The notes below the pieces were generated by a model. It saw only the letters and a list, made by a program, of their open reading frames with translations. It made no database searches and had not been told where the DNA came from. 64,000 nucleotides of DNA from positions 496,001 through 560,000 of the forward strand of contig NZ_JAHCSH010000002.1 of NCBI RefSeq assembly GCF_018474005.1, read 5' to 3'. The stretch is from Curvibacter sp. CHRR-16. Lineage in GTDB: Bacteria; Pseudomonadota; Gammaproteobacteria; Burkholderiales; Burkholderiaceae_C. Positions 1 to 8,864 of this stretch are shown piece by piece; the stretch's first letter is position 1, and each line of letters opens with the position of its first letter. Position numbers and translations under genes: made by a program.

Positions 1-1
1 G

Positions 2-646
2 CAAAACGCTGAACATGCCCACCAAGCCAACCAGTTGGCGCAAAACGCCTCTACAGTGGCCGTGCAAGGGGGCGAGGTGGTGGCCCAAGTGGTGGACACG
101 ATGAAGGGCATCAACGACAGTTCCAAGAAAATCGCCGACATCATCGGCGTCATCGACGGCATCGCCTTCCAAACCAATATCTTGGCCCTCAACGCTGCCG
201 TAGAAGCCGCCCGAGCAGGGGAGCAAGGCCGAGGTTTTGCCGTAGTGGCCAGCGAAGTGCGCAGCTTGGCTGGACGCTCGGCCGAAGCCGCCAAACAAAT
301 CAAAGCCCTGATTGACGACAGCGTGCAGCGCGTGGAGAAAGGCACTTCATTGGTTGACCAAGCGGGCAGCACCATGACCGAGGTGGTGGCCAGCATCCGC
401 CGGGTTACCGATATCATGGGCGAGATCAGTTCTGCCAGCGTCGAGCAAAGTTCAGGCGTGGCACAAATAGGCTCTGCCATCACACTCATGGATCAAGCAA
501 CACAACAAAACGCCGCCTTGGTGGAAGAAATGGCGGCCGCGGCTTCCAGCTTGCGCGCACAGGCCGATGAATTGGTGCGCACCGTGGCCGTATTCCAAAT
601 CAGCGCCCACGATCACGCCCACGACCCAGTACGCCTGTTGCCATGA
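2..646 (+). CDS. Methyl-accepting chemotaxis protein, C-terminal part (cut by window edge)
   Basis: The reading frame is open from the first bases, so only about the last 214 residues are visible. They form the cytoplasmic signalling rod of a chemoreceptor. The highly conserved hairpin tip is present ([20 protein letters not shown], then [21 protein letters not shown]), which binds CheA and CheW. The flanking helices hold Q/E-rich pairs suited to methylation. The C-terminus is a short His/Asp-rich tail without an obvious CheR-tethering pentapeptide. The sensor and membrane parts lie upstream of the window, so the ligand cannot be guessed. The stop overlaps the next start (ATGA). Confidence 0.93.
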   Translation, partial: QNAEHAHQANQLAQNASTVAVQGGEVVAQVVDTMKGINDSSKKIADIIGVIDGIAFQTNILALNAAVEAARAGEQGRGFAVVASEVRSLAGRSAEAAKQIKALIDDSVQRVEKGTSLVDQAGSTMTEVVASIRRVTDIMGEISSASVEQSSGVAQIGSAITLMDQATQQNAALVEEMAAAASSLRAQADELVRTVAVFQISAHDHAHDPVRLLP

Positions 647-2067
647 CAGTCGGTGCAGGCGATCCATGGCTGCGCGCAACAGCCCGTGTAATGGCCATGT
701 TCGCGTGGGCTTGGTTGGCCCTGCCAGCCTACGCCTCAGCGACTGCCCCACAACCCACCCTGCACTGCGCCCTCACCTACGCTGGCAGCACGCAGCACGT
801 GCAAGCCACCCCGCAGCCTGACGCATACAGCACGCCCTTGGTGGATGTGTATGGGCGCTTCTGGTTCAAACCTGTGGTGGTGGGGCAGGGGCAGCACATA
901 GAGTACATCGCCCTATCGACCTATGTGGACACCGACGAGGGCCCCCTGCTGGTGCAGCAGAACAAATACCACCCGCCTTTCGCAGTCGCCCCAACACACC
1001 TGCGCAAAGGCCAAGGCAAGAGCCCATCCAGCCTGACTGGCCAGCAATTCGTATATGCAGGCCATCTGCGGCGCGAGTTCCAGTACCACTGCACGCTGCA
1101 AGGCTACCGCCCCAGCCCCCATGCAGCCCAATCCTTTGCAAGCAGCCATCGCGCCCGCCCCGCCGCCAACCGAATCCCTGCTGCGGGCCCAACGCAGCGC
1201 GTTTCGCTGGTATTTGCAGGCGATATGGCGCTGGACGATGCTGCAGGCGACTTCATTGCCAAGGGTGGCGACCCCTTGGCTCCGTTTGCCGACTGGTTGG
1301 ACAGCGCCGACATCCGCATAGCCAACTTGGAATGCGTGGTGGCTACCGAGGGCAACGCGGAGGGAAAAATTTACACCTTCCGCGCCCACCCGCGCGTGCT
1401 GCCTGTGCTGCGCCGCCATTTGGATGCGGTGACCTTGGCCAACAACCATTCAGGCGACTTTGGCCGCGCTGCTTTTGCGCAAATGCTGGGCTTGCTGCAA
1501 GAGGCCGGGCTGCAGCAAGTGGGTGGCGGGCGCAATCTGCGCGAGGCGCACACCCCGCTCATCATTGAGCGCCATGGGCTGCGCATCGCGCTGCTCTCTT
1601 ACGTGGAGTTCATGCCCCGCAGCTTTGAAGCCGATACCGATGCCGCTGGCGTGGCTTGGAGCGAAGACGAACAAGTGCGCTACGACATCGCCCAAGCCCG
1701 CAGTCGCTACGGTGCCGATGTGGTCATCCCCTTCATGCACTGGGGTTGGGAAAACGAGCTGGTGGCCAACAGCCGCCAGCGCCAACTGGCCCGCACCCTG
1801 ATCGACGCTGGGGCCGATGCCGTGGTGGGTGGCCACCCCCATGTGACGCAAGACGTGGAAACCTACCGCGGCAAACCCATCGTCTACAGCGTGGGCAACT
1901 TCATCATGAAAGAAACCGACAACGACAACCAGCGCCGTGCTTGGATGCTGCGCTTGGAGTTGGATGCCAGCGGGGTGCGCGCTTGGCAAACCCGTGCGGT
2001 GGATATCGGCATGGACGGTTTGCCACACCCTGCAGACCGACCCACACCGCGTTGGACACGCGATTGA
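643..2067 (+). CDS. CapA-family (poly-gamma-glutamate synthesis-like) protein with N-terminal extension
   Basis: This 474-residue protein has a hydrophobic N-terminal segment ending in AYASA, a likely signal peptide, so it is probably exported. Residues about 35-180 match no family I recognise. From about residue 188 it follows the CapA/PGA_cap metallophosphatase-like fold: [33 protein letters not shown] and YSVGNFIM. In capsule systems CapA takes part in poly-gamma-glutamate synthesis or export, but no capB or capC is near, so the substrate is unknown. The start at 643 overlaps the chemoreceptor stop; an in-frame ATG at 691 just before the hydrophobic stretch is the alternative start. Confidence 0.85.
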   Translation: MTVGAGDPWLRATARVMAMFAWAWLALPAYASATAPQPTLHCALTYAGSTQHVQATPQPDAYSTPLVDVYGRFWFKPVVVGQGQHIEYIALSTYVDTDEGPLLVQQNKYHPPFAVAPTHLRKGQGKSPSSLTGQQFVYAGHLRREFQYHCTLQGYRPSPHAAQSFASSHRARPAANRIPAAGPTQRVSLVFAGDMALDDAAGDFIAKGGDPLAPFADWLDSADIRIANLECVVATEGNAEGKIYTFRAHPRVLPVLRRHLDAVTLANNHSGDFGRAAFAQMLGLLQEAGLQQVGGGRNLREAHTPLIIERHGLRIALLSYVEFMPRSFEADTDAAGVAWSEDEQVRYDIAQARSRYGADVVIPFMHWGWENELVANSRQRQLARTLIDAGADAVVGGHPHVTQDVETYRGKPIVYSVGNFIMKETDNDNQRRAWMLRLELDASGVRAWQTRAVDIGMDGLPHPADRPTPRWTRD

Positions 2068-2075
2068 GGGCCGAA

Positions 2076-2096
2076 TCAATCAACTATATTGATTGA
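2076..2096. promoter_or_regulatory. Operator-like palindrome before the dioxygenase gene
   Basis: Arms TCAATCAA (2076-2083) and TTGATTGA (2089-2096) are perfect inverted repeats with a 5-nt spacer, about 90 bases before the dioxygenase start. It looks like a site for a dimeric repressor or activator. No regulator gene is adjacent. Confidence 0.5.
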
Positions 2097-2183
2097 CTTC
2101 ATCAAGTAAAAGGACTTCATATTCTGCACGATAGATGGAATGATGCAGGCATTCTTGTCTTCATCCTTTGAGATGCCCTGTCT

Positions 2184-3071
2184 ATGTCCACTGCAAACAC
2201 CCCATCAGCTACGGCAGCCCAGCGCCAACCCGTCTACTACCTGTCCCACGGTGGCGGGCCTTGGCCATTCATGAATGGGCCGTTCCGTGACATTTTTGCC
2301 GTCATGGAAAAGTCCCTGCAAGACCTGCCATACCAGCTACCGGAGGCGCCACGCGCCATCCTCATCATCAGCAGCCACTGGGAAGCAGACGTCTTCAGCG
2401 TGTCGGCCTCACCCCAGCCGCCGATGATTTACGACTACTTCGGCTTCCCCGATGCGCTCTACCGCATCCAATATCCGGCACCCGGTCATCCCGAATTGGC
2501 ACACCAAGTCGCCAGCTTGCTGCAAGACGCTGGTTGGGATGTGGACATTGACCCCCATCGTGGTTATGACCACGCCACTTACAGCCTGCTCAAACCCATC
2601 TACCCCGAGGCCAACATACCTGTGGTTCAGTTGTCCATGCGTGTTGGTTTTGATCCGGCAGAGCACATCGCCGTAGGTCGTGCGCTATCCCCGTTGCGCG
2701 ACCAAGGCATCCTGATTTTGGGCAGCGGCCAGAGCTTTCACAACCTGCGAGAGCGTGGCAAGCAATCGCTCCCAGCATCCGAGATGTTCGATCTCTGGCT
2801 GCGCCAATCCCTGCTCAACCGCAGCGCCGAAGAACGCTCTGCGGCCTTGGTGAACTGGGAAAAAGCCCCCTACGCCCGCCTAGCCCACCCCCAAGAAGAC
2901 CACCTCATTCCCCTGATGGTGGCCGCTGGTGCTGCGGGTGACGACCACGCGGTATGCGTATTCGGAGACTATGTGGCCAACTTCGCCACCTCGGCCTACC
3001 GCTTTGGGGGCGATACTGCTACCAGTCCGTACGACGTACTCCAACTGCACACCCGACAAGGTAGCGCCTGA
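2184..3071 (+). CDS. Extradiol ring-cleavage dioxygenase, LigB/DODA type
   Basis: A 295-residue protein of the class III extradiol dioxygenase superfamily (LigB-like, related to E. coli YgiD and plant DOPA dioxygenase). These enzymes use Fe(II), or Zn in some members, to open catechol rings. Visible motifs are LSHGGGPWPFM near the N-terminus with the first metal His, IISSHWEAD with a second His, the PGHPELA segment, and LGSGQSFHNLR. The length is close to the usual 260-290. It stands alone between other operons, preceded by a palindrome that may be its operator. The natural substrate cannot be told from the sequence. Confidence 0.88.
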   Translation: MSTANTPSATAAQRQPVYYLSHGGGPWPFMNGPFRDIFAVMEKSLQDLPYQLPEAPRAILIISSHWEADVFSVSASPQPPMIYDYFGFPDALYRIQYPAPGHPELAHQVASLLQDAGWDVDIDPHRGYDHATYSLLKPIYPEANIPVVQLSMRVGFDPAEHIAVGRALSPLRDQGILILGSGQSFHNLRERGKQSLPASEMFDLWLRQSLLNRSAEERSAALVNWEKAPYARLAHPQEDHLIPLMVAAGAAGDDHAVCVFGDYVANFATSAYRFGGDTATSPYDVLQLHTRQGSA

Positions 3072-3125
3072 GCCAAGGCATAGGCCCCCTGTCCGGAGCA
3101 TGCCAGCCTAGCGGTACCAGCCAAG

Positions 3126-4010
3126 TCAAGCGTTGGGAGCTGCTGTGCTGATCGTACTGGCAGGCAAGCTGTGCACCTCTGCCAGCAGTACTGCCAATGC
3201 GCGCCCGGCTGCTGCAAGGACGGAGCGCCCTTTGTCGGCAGTGGCTGCTGCTGCATTGCCCACCGCCCCTGCAGGGTTGTAGTCCTGCATTTGCCACGCC
3301 AATTTGGCGCTCTTGCCATTGCCCAAAATGGGGTACTGGGCGGCGCGCTGCTCGGACGCAGAGGCAAATTGCTGTGCCGCCTGCATGCGCACCAAGTCGG
3401 GCCGCAAGGCCAGCATCATGGACGTTTCCACATCCCCGGCATGGATGCCAAAACGGTGTTCGTGCGCGCTGAACATGGCGTTGGCATCGTGGCCGTCTTC
3501 GGTCGTCAACGGCAGACCATACCAGTTGACGCTGAACACCAGCATGCCCAGCCGGGCGCGCAGATCGCGGGCCACGGTATCGAGCAGGCCCACCTGCCCA
3601 CCATGGGCATTGAACAGCACCAAACGCTGCACGCCAGCGCGGTGCACGCCTTCGCCCAGCTCGGTCCACAAGCGGATGATGGTGGTGGCCGACAAGCTCA
3701 GCGTGCCGGGGTAGGCCATGTGCTCTGGGCTAAAGCCCACCGCTTGGGTGGGCAAAAACAGCGCGGTGGTCTGTTGGGCTTGCACGTGGGGCACGGCGGC
3801 TTGCACCACCCCGTCGACCAAGCAGGTATCGACCTGCAAGGGCAGGTGCGGGCCATGCTGCTCGGTGGCCCCCAAGGGCAACACCGCCACAGGCTGCACG
3901 CCCTGCAAGCGAGCGGTGGCAAAGTCGGTCCATGTCCAATCCGCCCAGTAAGGCGATGACGGCAAGGCAGCAGGCGAGGCTGGGGGCGTGAAAGCGTGTG
4001 TCATAGCCAC
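3126..4010 (-). CDS. Creatininase-family amidohydrolase
   Basis: A 294-residue protein of the creatinine amidohydrolase family, which contains metal-dependent cyclic-amide hydrolases. The metal-binding signature is clear: PLGATEQHGPHLPLQVDT with E50, H52 and D61, then FNAHGGQVG, and GIHAGDVETSMMLALRPDLV with the late His and Glu. The family includes creatininase and the mycofactocin-maturation peptidase. No creatine or mycofactocin genes are near, so the substrate is open. It is divergent from yggU with a 15-nt gap, which leaves very little room for separate promoters. Confidence 0.87.
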   Translation of the reverse strand: MAMTHAFTPPASPAALPSSPYWADWTWTDFATARLQGVQPVAVLPLGATEQHGPHLPLQVDTCLVDGVVQAAVPHVQAQQTTALFLPTQAVGFSPEHMAYPGTLSLSATTIIRLWTELGEGVHRAGVQRLVLFNAHGGQVGLLDTVARDLRARLGMLVFSVNWYGLPLTTEDGHDANAMFSAHEHRFGIHAGDVETSMMLALRPDLVRMQAAQQFASASEQRAAQYPILGNGKSAKLAWQMQDYNPAGAVGNAAAATADKGRSVLAAAGRALAVLLAEVHSLPASTISTAAPNA

Positions 4011-4025
4011 CTATGATGCCACTCC

Positions 4026-4415
4026 ATGAGCAAAAAACCCGCAAAGTCCGCTGCCACCCGCGCTACAGCCACTGCCTCCACCACTCGGCAGGGCGTGACG
4101 GGTGATGGCTTTTTTGGCTGGGATGGAGACACCTTGGTGGTGAACGTGCTGGGCAAGCCCAGTGCGGGCAAGGATGCTATTGGCACACCGCTGGGCAAAG
4201 AATTGCGCATCAGCGTGACTGCAGCCCCGGAGAACGGCAAAGCCACCGACCACATGGTGCGTTTTCTGGCACCCTTGTTTGGCGTGCGCCCTTCACAGAT
4301 TGAGGTGGTGTTTGGGCGCGAGAGTGTGCACAAACAGCTGCGCATCCACGCGCCCAGCAAAATGCCTGCCGTATTCGGGCAGGCACTGGAAGCGAAAGCT
4401 GGAAAAACCGCTTAG
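4026..4415 (+). CDS. yggU: YggU-family protein (DUF167)
   Basis: A 129-residue protein. The core from about residue 35 matches DUF167: RISVTAAPENGKATDHMV followed by IEVVFGRESVHKQLRI, a small alpha/beta fold of unknown function that is widespread in bacteria. The first 25 residues are a Lys/Ala/Thr-rich tail not usual in the family. Its stop overlaps the convergent stop of the barrel gene by 4 bases. Confidence 0.9.
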   Translation: MSKKPAKSAATRATATASTTRQGVTGDGFFGWDGDTLVVNVLGKPSAGKDAIGTPLGKELRISVTAAPENGKATDHMVRFLAPLFGVRPSQIEVVFGRESVHKQLRIHAPSKMPAVFGQALEAKAGKTA

Positions 4416-5056
4416 AACGAGTAGCTCACGCCCAAGCCCAGCACGGGCAGCACTTTGAGCTTGTCGATCTCGCTTTGCACCTTGGCGTTTTGGGTGTTGA
4501 TGTCGTTTTGGGTGACACCACCGCCAGTGGCTGTGAGCTCCGATTGGGGATTGCCCGCCATCAGACCGAAGTCAAAACTAAAGCCAAAGCCCTTGGCTTG
4601 GCGCGGACGCAAACCGTAACCAATGCCCAAATAGAGCTGGGGATCTTTGCTGAGCTTGATCTCGTCGTTCACGTTGGCTGTAACACCATTGACTTGCCCC
4701 GTACCCGACACCGTGATCTTGCTTTGGTTGAAGATGATGCCAGGCGTCAGACGGAAACCTCCACCGCCAGGATACCAATCGGCCAACAAGGAGATGGACT
4801 GCCATTGCAAGTCGATATTGAGGTTGGCACTGGAGCCAAAGTCACCCACATTGGTGCTGTTGGCGCTGTACTTGGGAAAGGCGCTGTAGTGAATACGGGC
4901 CGCAAAATCATCCCCCAAAGACACGCCGTAACCCAAGGTGTAGCCATTGCTGCTACCTTGGGTGTACAAAGTACCGTAATCGCCCGCTTGGGCAGCGCCC
5001 CCCAACAATAGCCCAGCAAGCAAAACCGTAGCACATCCGATTGTCTTTCTATGCAT
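4412..5056 (-). CDS. Outer-membrane beta-barrel protein
   Basis: About 214 residues starting at 5056. That ATG follows a strong AGGAGG four bases upstream, which argues against the longer frame from 5089. The protein has a signal peptide ending AAQAG, then alternating Gly/aromatic strands (TLGYGVSLGDDFAARIHYS, LADWYPGGGGFRLTPG, LGIGYGLRP), and a C-terminus LGVSYSF ending in Phe, the usual signal for outer-membrane insertion. It resembles small OmpW/OmpX-like barrels, but I cannot assign a named family. It is divergent from dsbD across about 165 bases. Confidence 0.78.
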   Translation of the reverse strand: MHRKTIGCATVLLAGLLLGGAAQAGDYGTLYTQGSSNGYTLGYGVSLGDDFAARIHYSAFPKYSANSTNVGDFGSSANLNIDLQWQSISLLADWYPGGGGFRLTPGIIFNQSKITVSGTGQVNGVTANVNDEIKLSKDPQLYLGIGYGLRPRQAKGFGFSFDFGLMAGNPQSELTATGGGVTQNDINTQNAKVQSEIDKLKVLPVLGLGVSYSF

Positions 5057-5221
5057 AAGCCCTCCTGTTGCATGCGTTTTCATCACCATTTATAGCCAAT
5101 AAAGCTGGCGTTAAAGCCACGAAAAACAGCCTAATTGCGCTTAGATAAGAATGCAAGACTTGTCCCATCGCAATGGCACACTGTTACTGAACTTTTCCAC
5201 TGCCTCCATATCTACTTTGTC

Positions 5222-7381
5222 ATGCAGCCCTTTTTGCGCCACCTTTTTGCTACATTTTTGATAGCTGCTGCAGCAATACAGGCAAGCGCTGCAGGCCTTT
5301 TTGATAAAAATAATCCGGTAGCCCAAACCGAACAGGTGCGTGCCGAACTGCTGGCCTACGCCCCCAACGGCTTGCAGCCGGGACAAACCATTTGGCTGGG
5401 AGTGCAGCTGGAACACCAGCCGCACTGGCACAGCTACTGGAAAAACCCCGGCGATACCGGATTGCCCACCGAATTGCGCTGGACGCTGCCCGAAGGCTGG
5501 GATGTGGGCGAAATCGCTTGGCCCGTGCCACAACGCATCGCAGTGGGTGACTTGGTCAACTTGGGCTACGAAGGCCGGGTCTTGCTGCCAGTGCCTGTGC
5601 GCATTCCCACCACTTGGCGCGCCCCGCTGGCGGGTGAAGTCAGCATAGGCCTGCAAGCCCACTGGTTGGTGTGCCGCCAAGAATGCATTCCACAAGATGC
5701 GAGCATGAGCTTGGGAGTGCCGGTGCGTGGCTCAGTCGCCATGCAAGCCGAAGACTTTGTCCAAGCCCCCACGCGGGCTCCACAAAGTGCGCAAGCCTTG
5801 GGCTGGGCCGGTGTACAAGCCCACAGCCAACTGGAAACCAGCGCCGATGGCCGCACCACTTTGCTGCTGCAGGTGCAAGGTCTGCCCGCTGCCTGGCAGG
5901 GCCACGCCCTCACCGCCCTGCCTGAGCAAGCAGCCATTGTGGCCACGCCCCTGCTGCCCCATGCCGCCCAAACCGTACAGACGGTCGACCACAACGCCGC
6001 CCCAGCCACCGTGGGCCAACAGTTGTGGCGCAGCGAGTCGGCCAACGCCAGCCGCAGCACGTGGCAAGTGCGTATCCCGCTGGCAGAGATGCGCTTGGAA
6101 TCGCCCTCCATGCTGGACTGGGTGCTGGTAGGCCCCTCCTCTTCAAGCGCTCGCAGCGCATTGCGGCTCTCCGCCCCTGTGCAAGGCCAGTGGCCAACCC
6201 AGGAGCAAGCCAGCGCAGCAAGCGGGCCATCCCCCACCAGCAGCGCGCCCCTGGCGCTGGATGTGCGCCAAAACCTGGGCGGCGTGGACTGGATCGTTCT
6301 GCTGGGCTCGGCCCTGTTGGGTGGGCTGATTCTCAACCTCATGCCCTGTGTGCTGCCGGTGCTGGCCATCAAAGTGCTGAGCTTGGCCCTCCCCAGCGCG
6401 GGAATGCGCAGTGTGCCCGGTTGGCAGCGAGGCACGGCCTACAGCGTGGGCGTGGTGGGCAGCATGCTGGCACTGGCCGCAGCCTTGCTGGCGCTGCGTG
6501 CGGGGGGCGAACAACTGGGCTGGGGCTTTCAACTGCAAAACCCGTGGGTCGTGGGTGCACTGGCGCTCTTGTTTACCCTGTTGGCGGTCAATTTGCTAGG
6601 TCTGTGGGAGTGGCGCAGCTTGGCCGTGCTGTCTGGCCGCAGCAGCCAAGCCGAGCACGCCAGCGGCGCTAGCCCGCACCTGCAAGCGCTGCTGCGCCAT
6701 CCTTGGGCCGATGCAGCGTGGTCTGGCGTGCTGGCCGTGGCCGTGGCATCGCCCTGCACCGCCCCATTCATGGGGGTAGCGCTGGGCACCGCGCTGACAC
6801 TGCCCGCTGGCGCGGCACTGGCCGTGTTTGCCACGTTGGGCTTGGGCTTGGCCCTGCCCTACTTGCTGCTGTGCCTGTGGCCGCAAGCGGCACGCTGGCT
6901 ACCCCGCCCGGGCCGCTGGATGCTGCACCTGCGCCGCGTGCTGGCGCTGCCTTTGCTCGCCACCGTGCTGTGGTTGTTGTGGGTGCTGTGGCAACTGCTC
7001 AGCCCGGCCAGCGTCGTGGCGGCTAACACGCAAGGCGCATGGCAAGCGTGGACGCCTGAGCGTGAGGCACACGCCCTGGCAGCAGGCCAGCCCGTGTTTG
7101 TGGACTACACCGCTGCATGGTGCATCACCTGCCAAGTCAATGAACGCACCACCCTGAACCAAGACAGCGTGCAGCAAGCATTTGCACAGCGCCGCGTGCT
7201 GCTGCTGCGTGCTGACTGGACACGGCAAGACCCCGCCATCACCCAAGCCTTGCGCGCGCTGGGGCGCAGCGGGGTGCCGGTGTACGTGCTGCACCCCGGC
7301 CCAGGCCAAGCCCCGGTGGTGCTGACCGAGTTACTCACACCCGGTCAGGTGCTGCAGGCTTTGGATTCGGTGCAGCCCTAA
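5222..7381 (+). CDS. dsbD: DsbD/ScsB-type thiol:disulfide interchange protein
   Basis: With the start at 5222 the protein has 719 residues; a longer frame from 5135 would put 29 extra residues before the signal peptide. Domains in order: signal peptide (1-24), periplasmic DsbD-alpha-like domain (about 25-260, with CRQECIPQD), eight-helix membrane domain with cysteines C376 (MPCVLPV) and C512 (ASPCTAPF), and a C-terminal thioredoxin-like domain with W633-C-I-T-C637. It passes electrons from cytoplasmic thioredoxin to periplasmic thiol partners, for cytochrome c maturation or disulfide isomerisation. Oddity: the hydrophobic part of the signal peptide is encoded by an interspersed repeat (5255-5297). 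Confidence 0.9.
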   Translation: MQPFLRHLFATFLIAAAAIQASAAGLFDKNNPVAQTEQVRAELLAYAPNGLQPGQTIWLGVQLEHQPHWHSYWKNPGDTGLPTELRWTLPEGWDVGEIAWPVPQRIAVGDLVNLGYEGRVLLPVPVRIPTTWRAPLAGEVSIGLQAHWLVCRQECIPQDASMSLGVPVRGSVAMQAEDFVQAPTRAPQSAQALGWAGVQAHSQLETSADGRTTLLLQVQGLPAAWQGHALTALPEQAAIVATPLLPHAAQTVQTVDHNAAPATVGQQLWRSESANASRSTWQVRIPLAEMRLESPSMLDWVLVGPSSSSARSALRLSAPVQGQWPTQEQASAASGPSPTSSAPLALDVRQNLGGVDWIVLLGSALLGGLILNLMPCVLPVLAIKVLSLALPSAGMRSVPGWQRGTAYSVGVVGSMLALAAALLALRAGGEQLGWGFQLQNPWVVGALALLFTLLAVNLLGLWEWRSLAVLSGRSSQAEHASGASPHLQALLRHPWADAAWSGVLAVAVASPCTAPFMGVALGTALTLPAGAALAVFATLGLGLALPYLLLCLWPQAARWLPRPGRWMLHLRRVLALPLLATVLWLLWVLWQLLSPASVVAANTQGAWQAWTPEREAHALAAGQPVFVDYTAAWCITCQVNERTTLNQDSVQQAFAQRRVLLLRADWTRQDPAITQALRALGRSGVPVYVLHPGPGQAPVVLTELLTPGQVLQALDSVQP
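5255..5297 (+). repeat. Interspersed repeat, copy B (inside dsbD signal peptide)
   Basis: It begins TTTTTGATAGCTGCTGCAGC and ends GCAAGCGCTGCAGGCC. It shares both halves with the copy inside tlyA (48244-48285), and its middle and right parts with the copies after hemL (29023-29075) and prfC (56170-56221). Here it is read in frame as hydrophobic, Ala-rich residues that form the core and cleavage region of the DsbD signal peptide. Confidence 0.6.
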
Positions 7382-7424
7382 GACTCCATCGGCTTCAGTG
7401 TCTGCGCCACAGGTGCAGCCTGGT

Positions 7425-8843
7425 TCACGACGCCCCGGCGCGGAGCAAGCCCAGCACCTCGTCCAGCATCTTCTTGGCATCGCCAAAGAGCATGCGGTTG
7501 TTTTCTTTGTAGAAGAGCGGGTTGTCCACCCCGGCGTAGCCCGAGGCCATGGAGCGCTTCATCACGATGGAGGTTTGCGCCTTCCAGACTTCCAGCACCG
7601 GCATGCCGGCGATGGGGCTGGCCGGGTCTTCGATGGCGCTGGGGTTCACGATGTCGTTCGCGCCGATCACCATGGCCACATCGGTGTCGGGGAAGTCTTC
7701 GTTGATTTCATCCATCTCCAGCACGATGTCGTAAGGCACCTTGGCTTCAGCCAGCAGCACGTTCATGTGGCCGGGCATACGGCCCGCCACCGGGTGGATG
7801 GCGAAGCGCACGTTCACGCCCTTGGCGCGCAGGGTCTTGGTGATTTCGAACACGGTGTGCTGAGCTTGGGCCACAGCCATGCCGTAGCCGGGGATGATCA
7901 CCACGCTCTTGGCGGTGCTCAGCAGCTCGGCGGTTTCGGCAGCGCTCACGGGAACCACTTCGCCTTGAGGCTGCGCAGCGCCGCCAGCGGCAGGGGTGCC
8001 CGCGCCAGAGCCAAAGCCGCCCGCGATCACGCTGATGAAATTGCGGTTCATGGCTTGGCACATGATGTAGGACAGGATGGCACCCGAGGAGCCCACCAGT
8101 GCGCCCGTCACGATCAGCAAGTCGTTGTTCAGCATGAAGCCGGTGGCCGCAGCGGCCCAGCCGGAGTAGCTGTTGAGCATGGACACCACCACGGGCATGT
8201 CCGCACCGCCGATGGCCATCACCATGTGCACGCCGAAGAGCAGCGCGATCACGGTCATCACCAGCAGCGGCGTCATGCCAGCCTGGATGTCATGCGCAGC
8301 GATGAACTCGCGGCCAAACCAGATCACCACCAGCAGGGCCACCAGGTTGAGCCAGTGACGTGCGGGCAGCAGCAGCGGCTTGCCGCCGATCTTGCCGTTG
8401 AGTTTGCCGAAGGCGATGAGCGAGCCCGAGAAGGTCACCGCGCCGATCAAGATGCCGACGTAGATCTCCACTTCATGGATCAGCTTCTCAGCGCCTTGGA
8501 ATTGCACCGAGGTGTCCACGTAGCTGGCGAAACCCACCAAGCAGGCTGCGAGACCCACCAAGCTGTGCATCAGGGCCACCAGCTCGGGCATCTGGGTCAT
8601 CTTGACCACTTTGGCGGCATACAGGCCGATGCCGCCACCGATCACCAGCGCGCCGATGATCCAGGGCACGCCAGCAGCGCTGACGCGTGGGCCGAGGATG
8701 GCCGCCAGAATGGCGATACCCATACCGATCATGCCGAACAGATTGCCGCGGCGTGACGTTTCCGGGTTGGACAGGCCACCCAGGCTCAGGATGAAAAGAA
8801 TAGCGGCACCGAGGTAGGCCACCGTTGCGAGACTTTGGGACAT
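7425..8843 (-). CDS. pntB: NAD(P) transhydrogenase subunit beta
   Basis: A 472-residue protein of normal PntB length. The N-terminal half has about nine membrane helices forming the proton channel. The C-terminal domain III (from about residue 300) binds NADP(H): [42 protein letters not shown] and [16 protein letters not shown]. Together with PntA it uses the proton gradient to make NADPH from NADH. It follows pntA after 21 bases with its own GAGGGAAA-like ribosome site, so the two form one operon. Confidence 0.97.
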   Translation of the reverse strand: MSQSLATVAYLGAAILFILSLGGLSNPETSRRGNLFGMIGMGIAILAAILGPRVSAAGVPWIIGALVIGGGIGLYAAKVVKMTQMPELVALMHSLVGLAACLVGFASYVDTSVQFQGAEKLIHEVEIYVGILIGAVTFSGSLIAFGKLNGKIGGKPLLLPARHWLNLVALLVVIWFGREFIAAHDIQAGMTPLLVMTVIALLFGVHMVMAIGGADMPVVVSMLNSYSGWAAAATGFMLNNDLLIVTGALVGSSGAILSYIMCQAMNRNFISVIAGGFGSGAGTPAAGGAAQPQGEVVPVSAAETAELLSTAKSVVIIPGYGMAVAQAQHTVFEITKTLRAKGVNVRFAIHPVAGRMPGHMNVLLAEAKVPYDIVLEMDEINEDFPDTDVAMVIGANDIVNPSAIEDPASPIAGMPVLEVWKAQTSIVMKRSMASGYAGVDNPLFYKENNRMLFGDAKKMLDEVLGLLRAGAS

Positions 8844-8864
8844 GGTCGTGTTTCCCTCTTGTTC

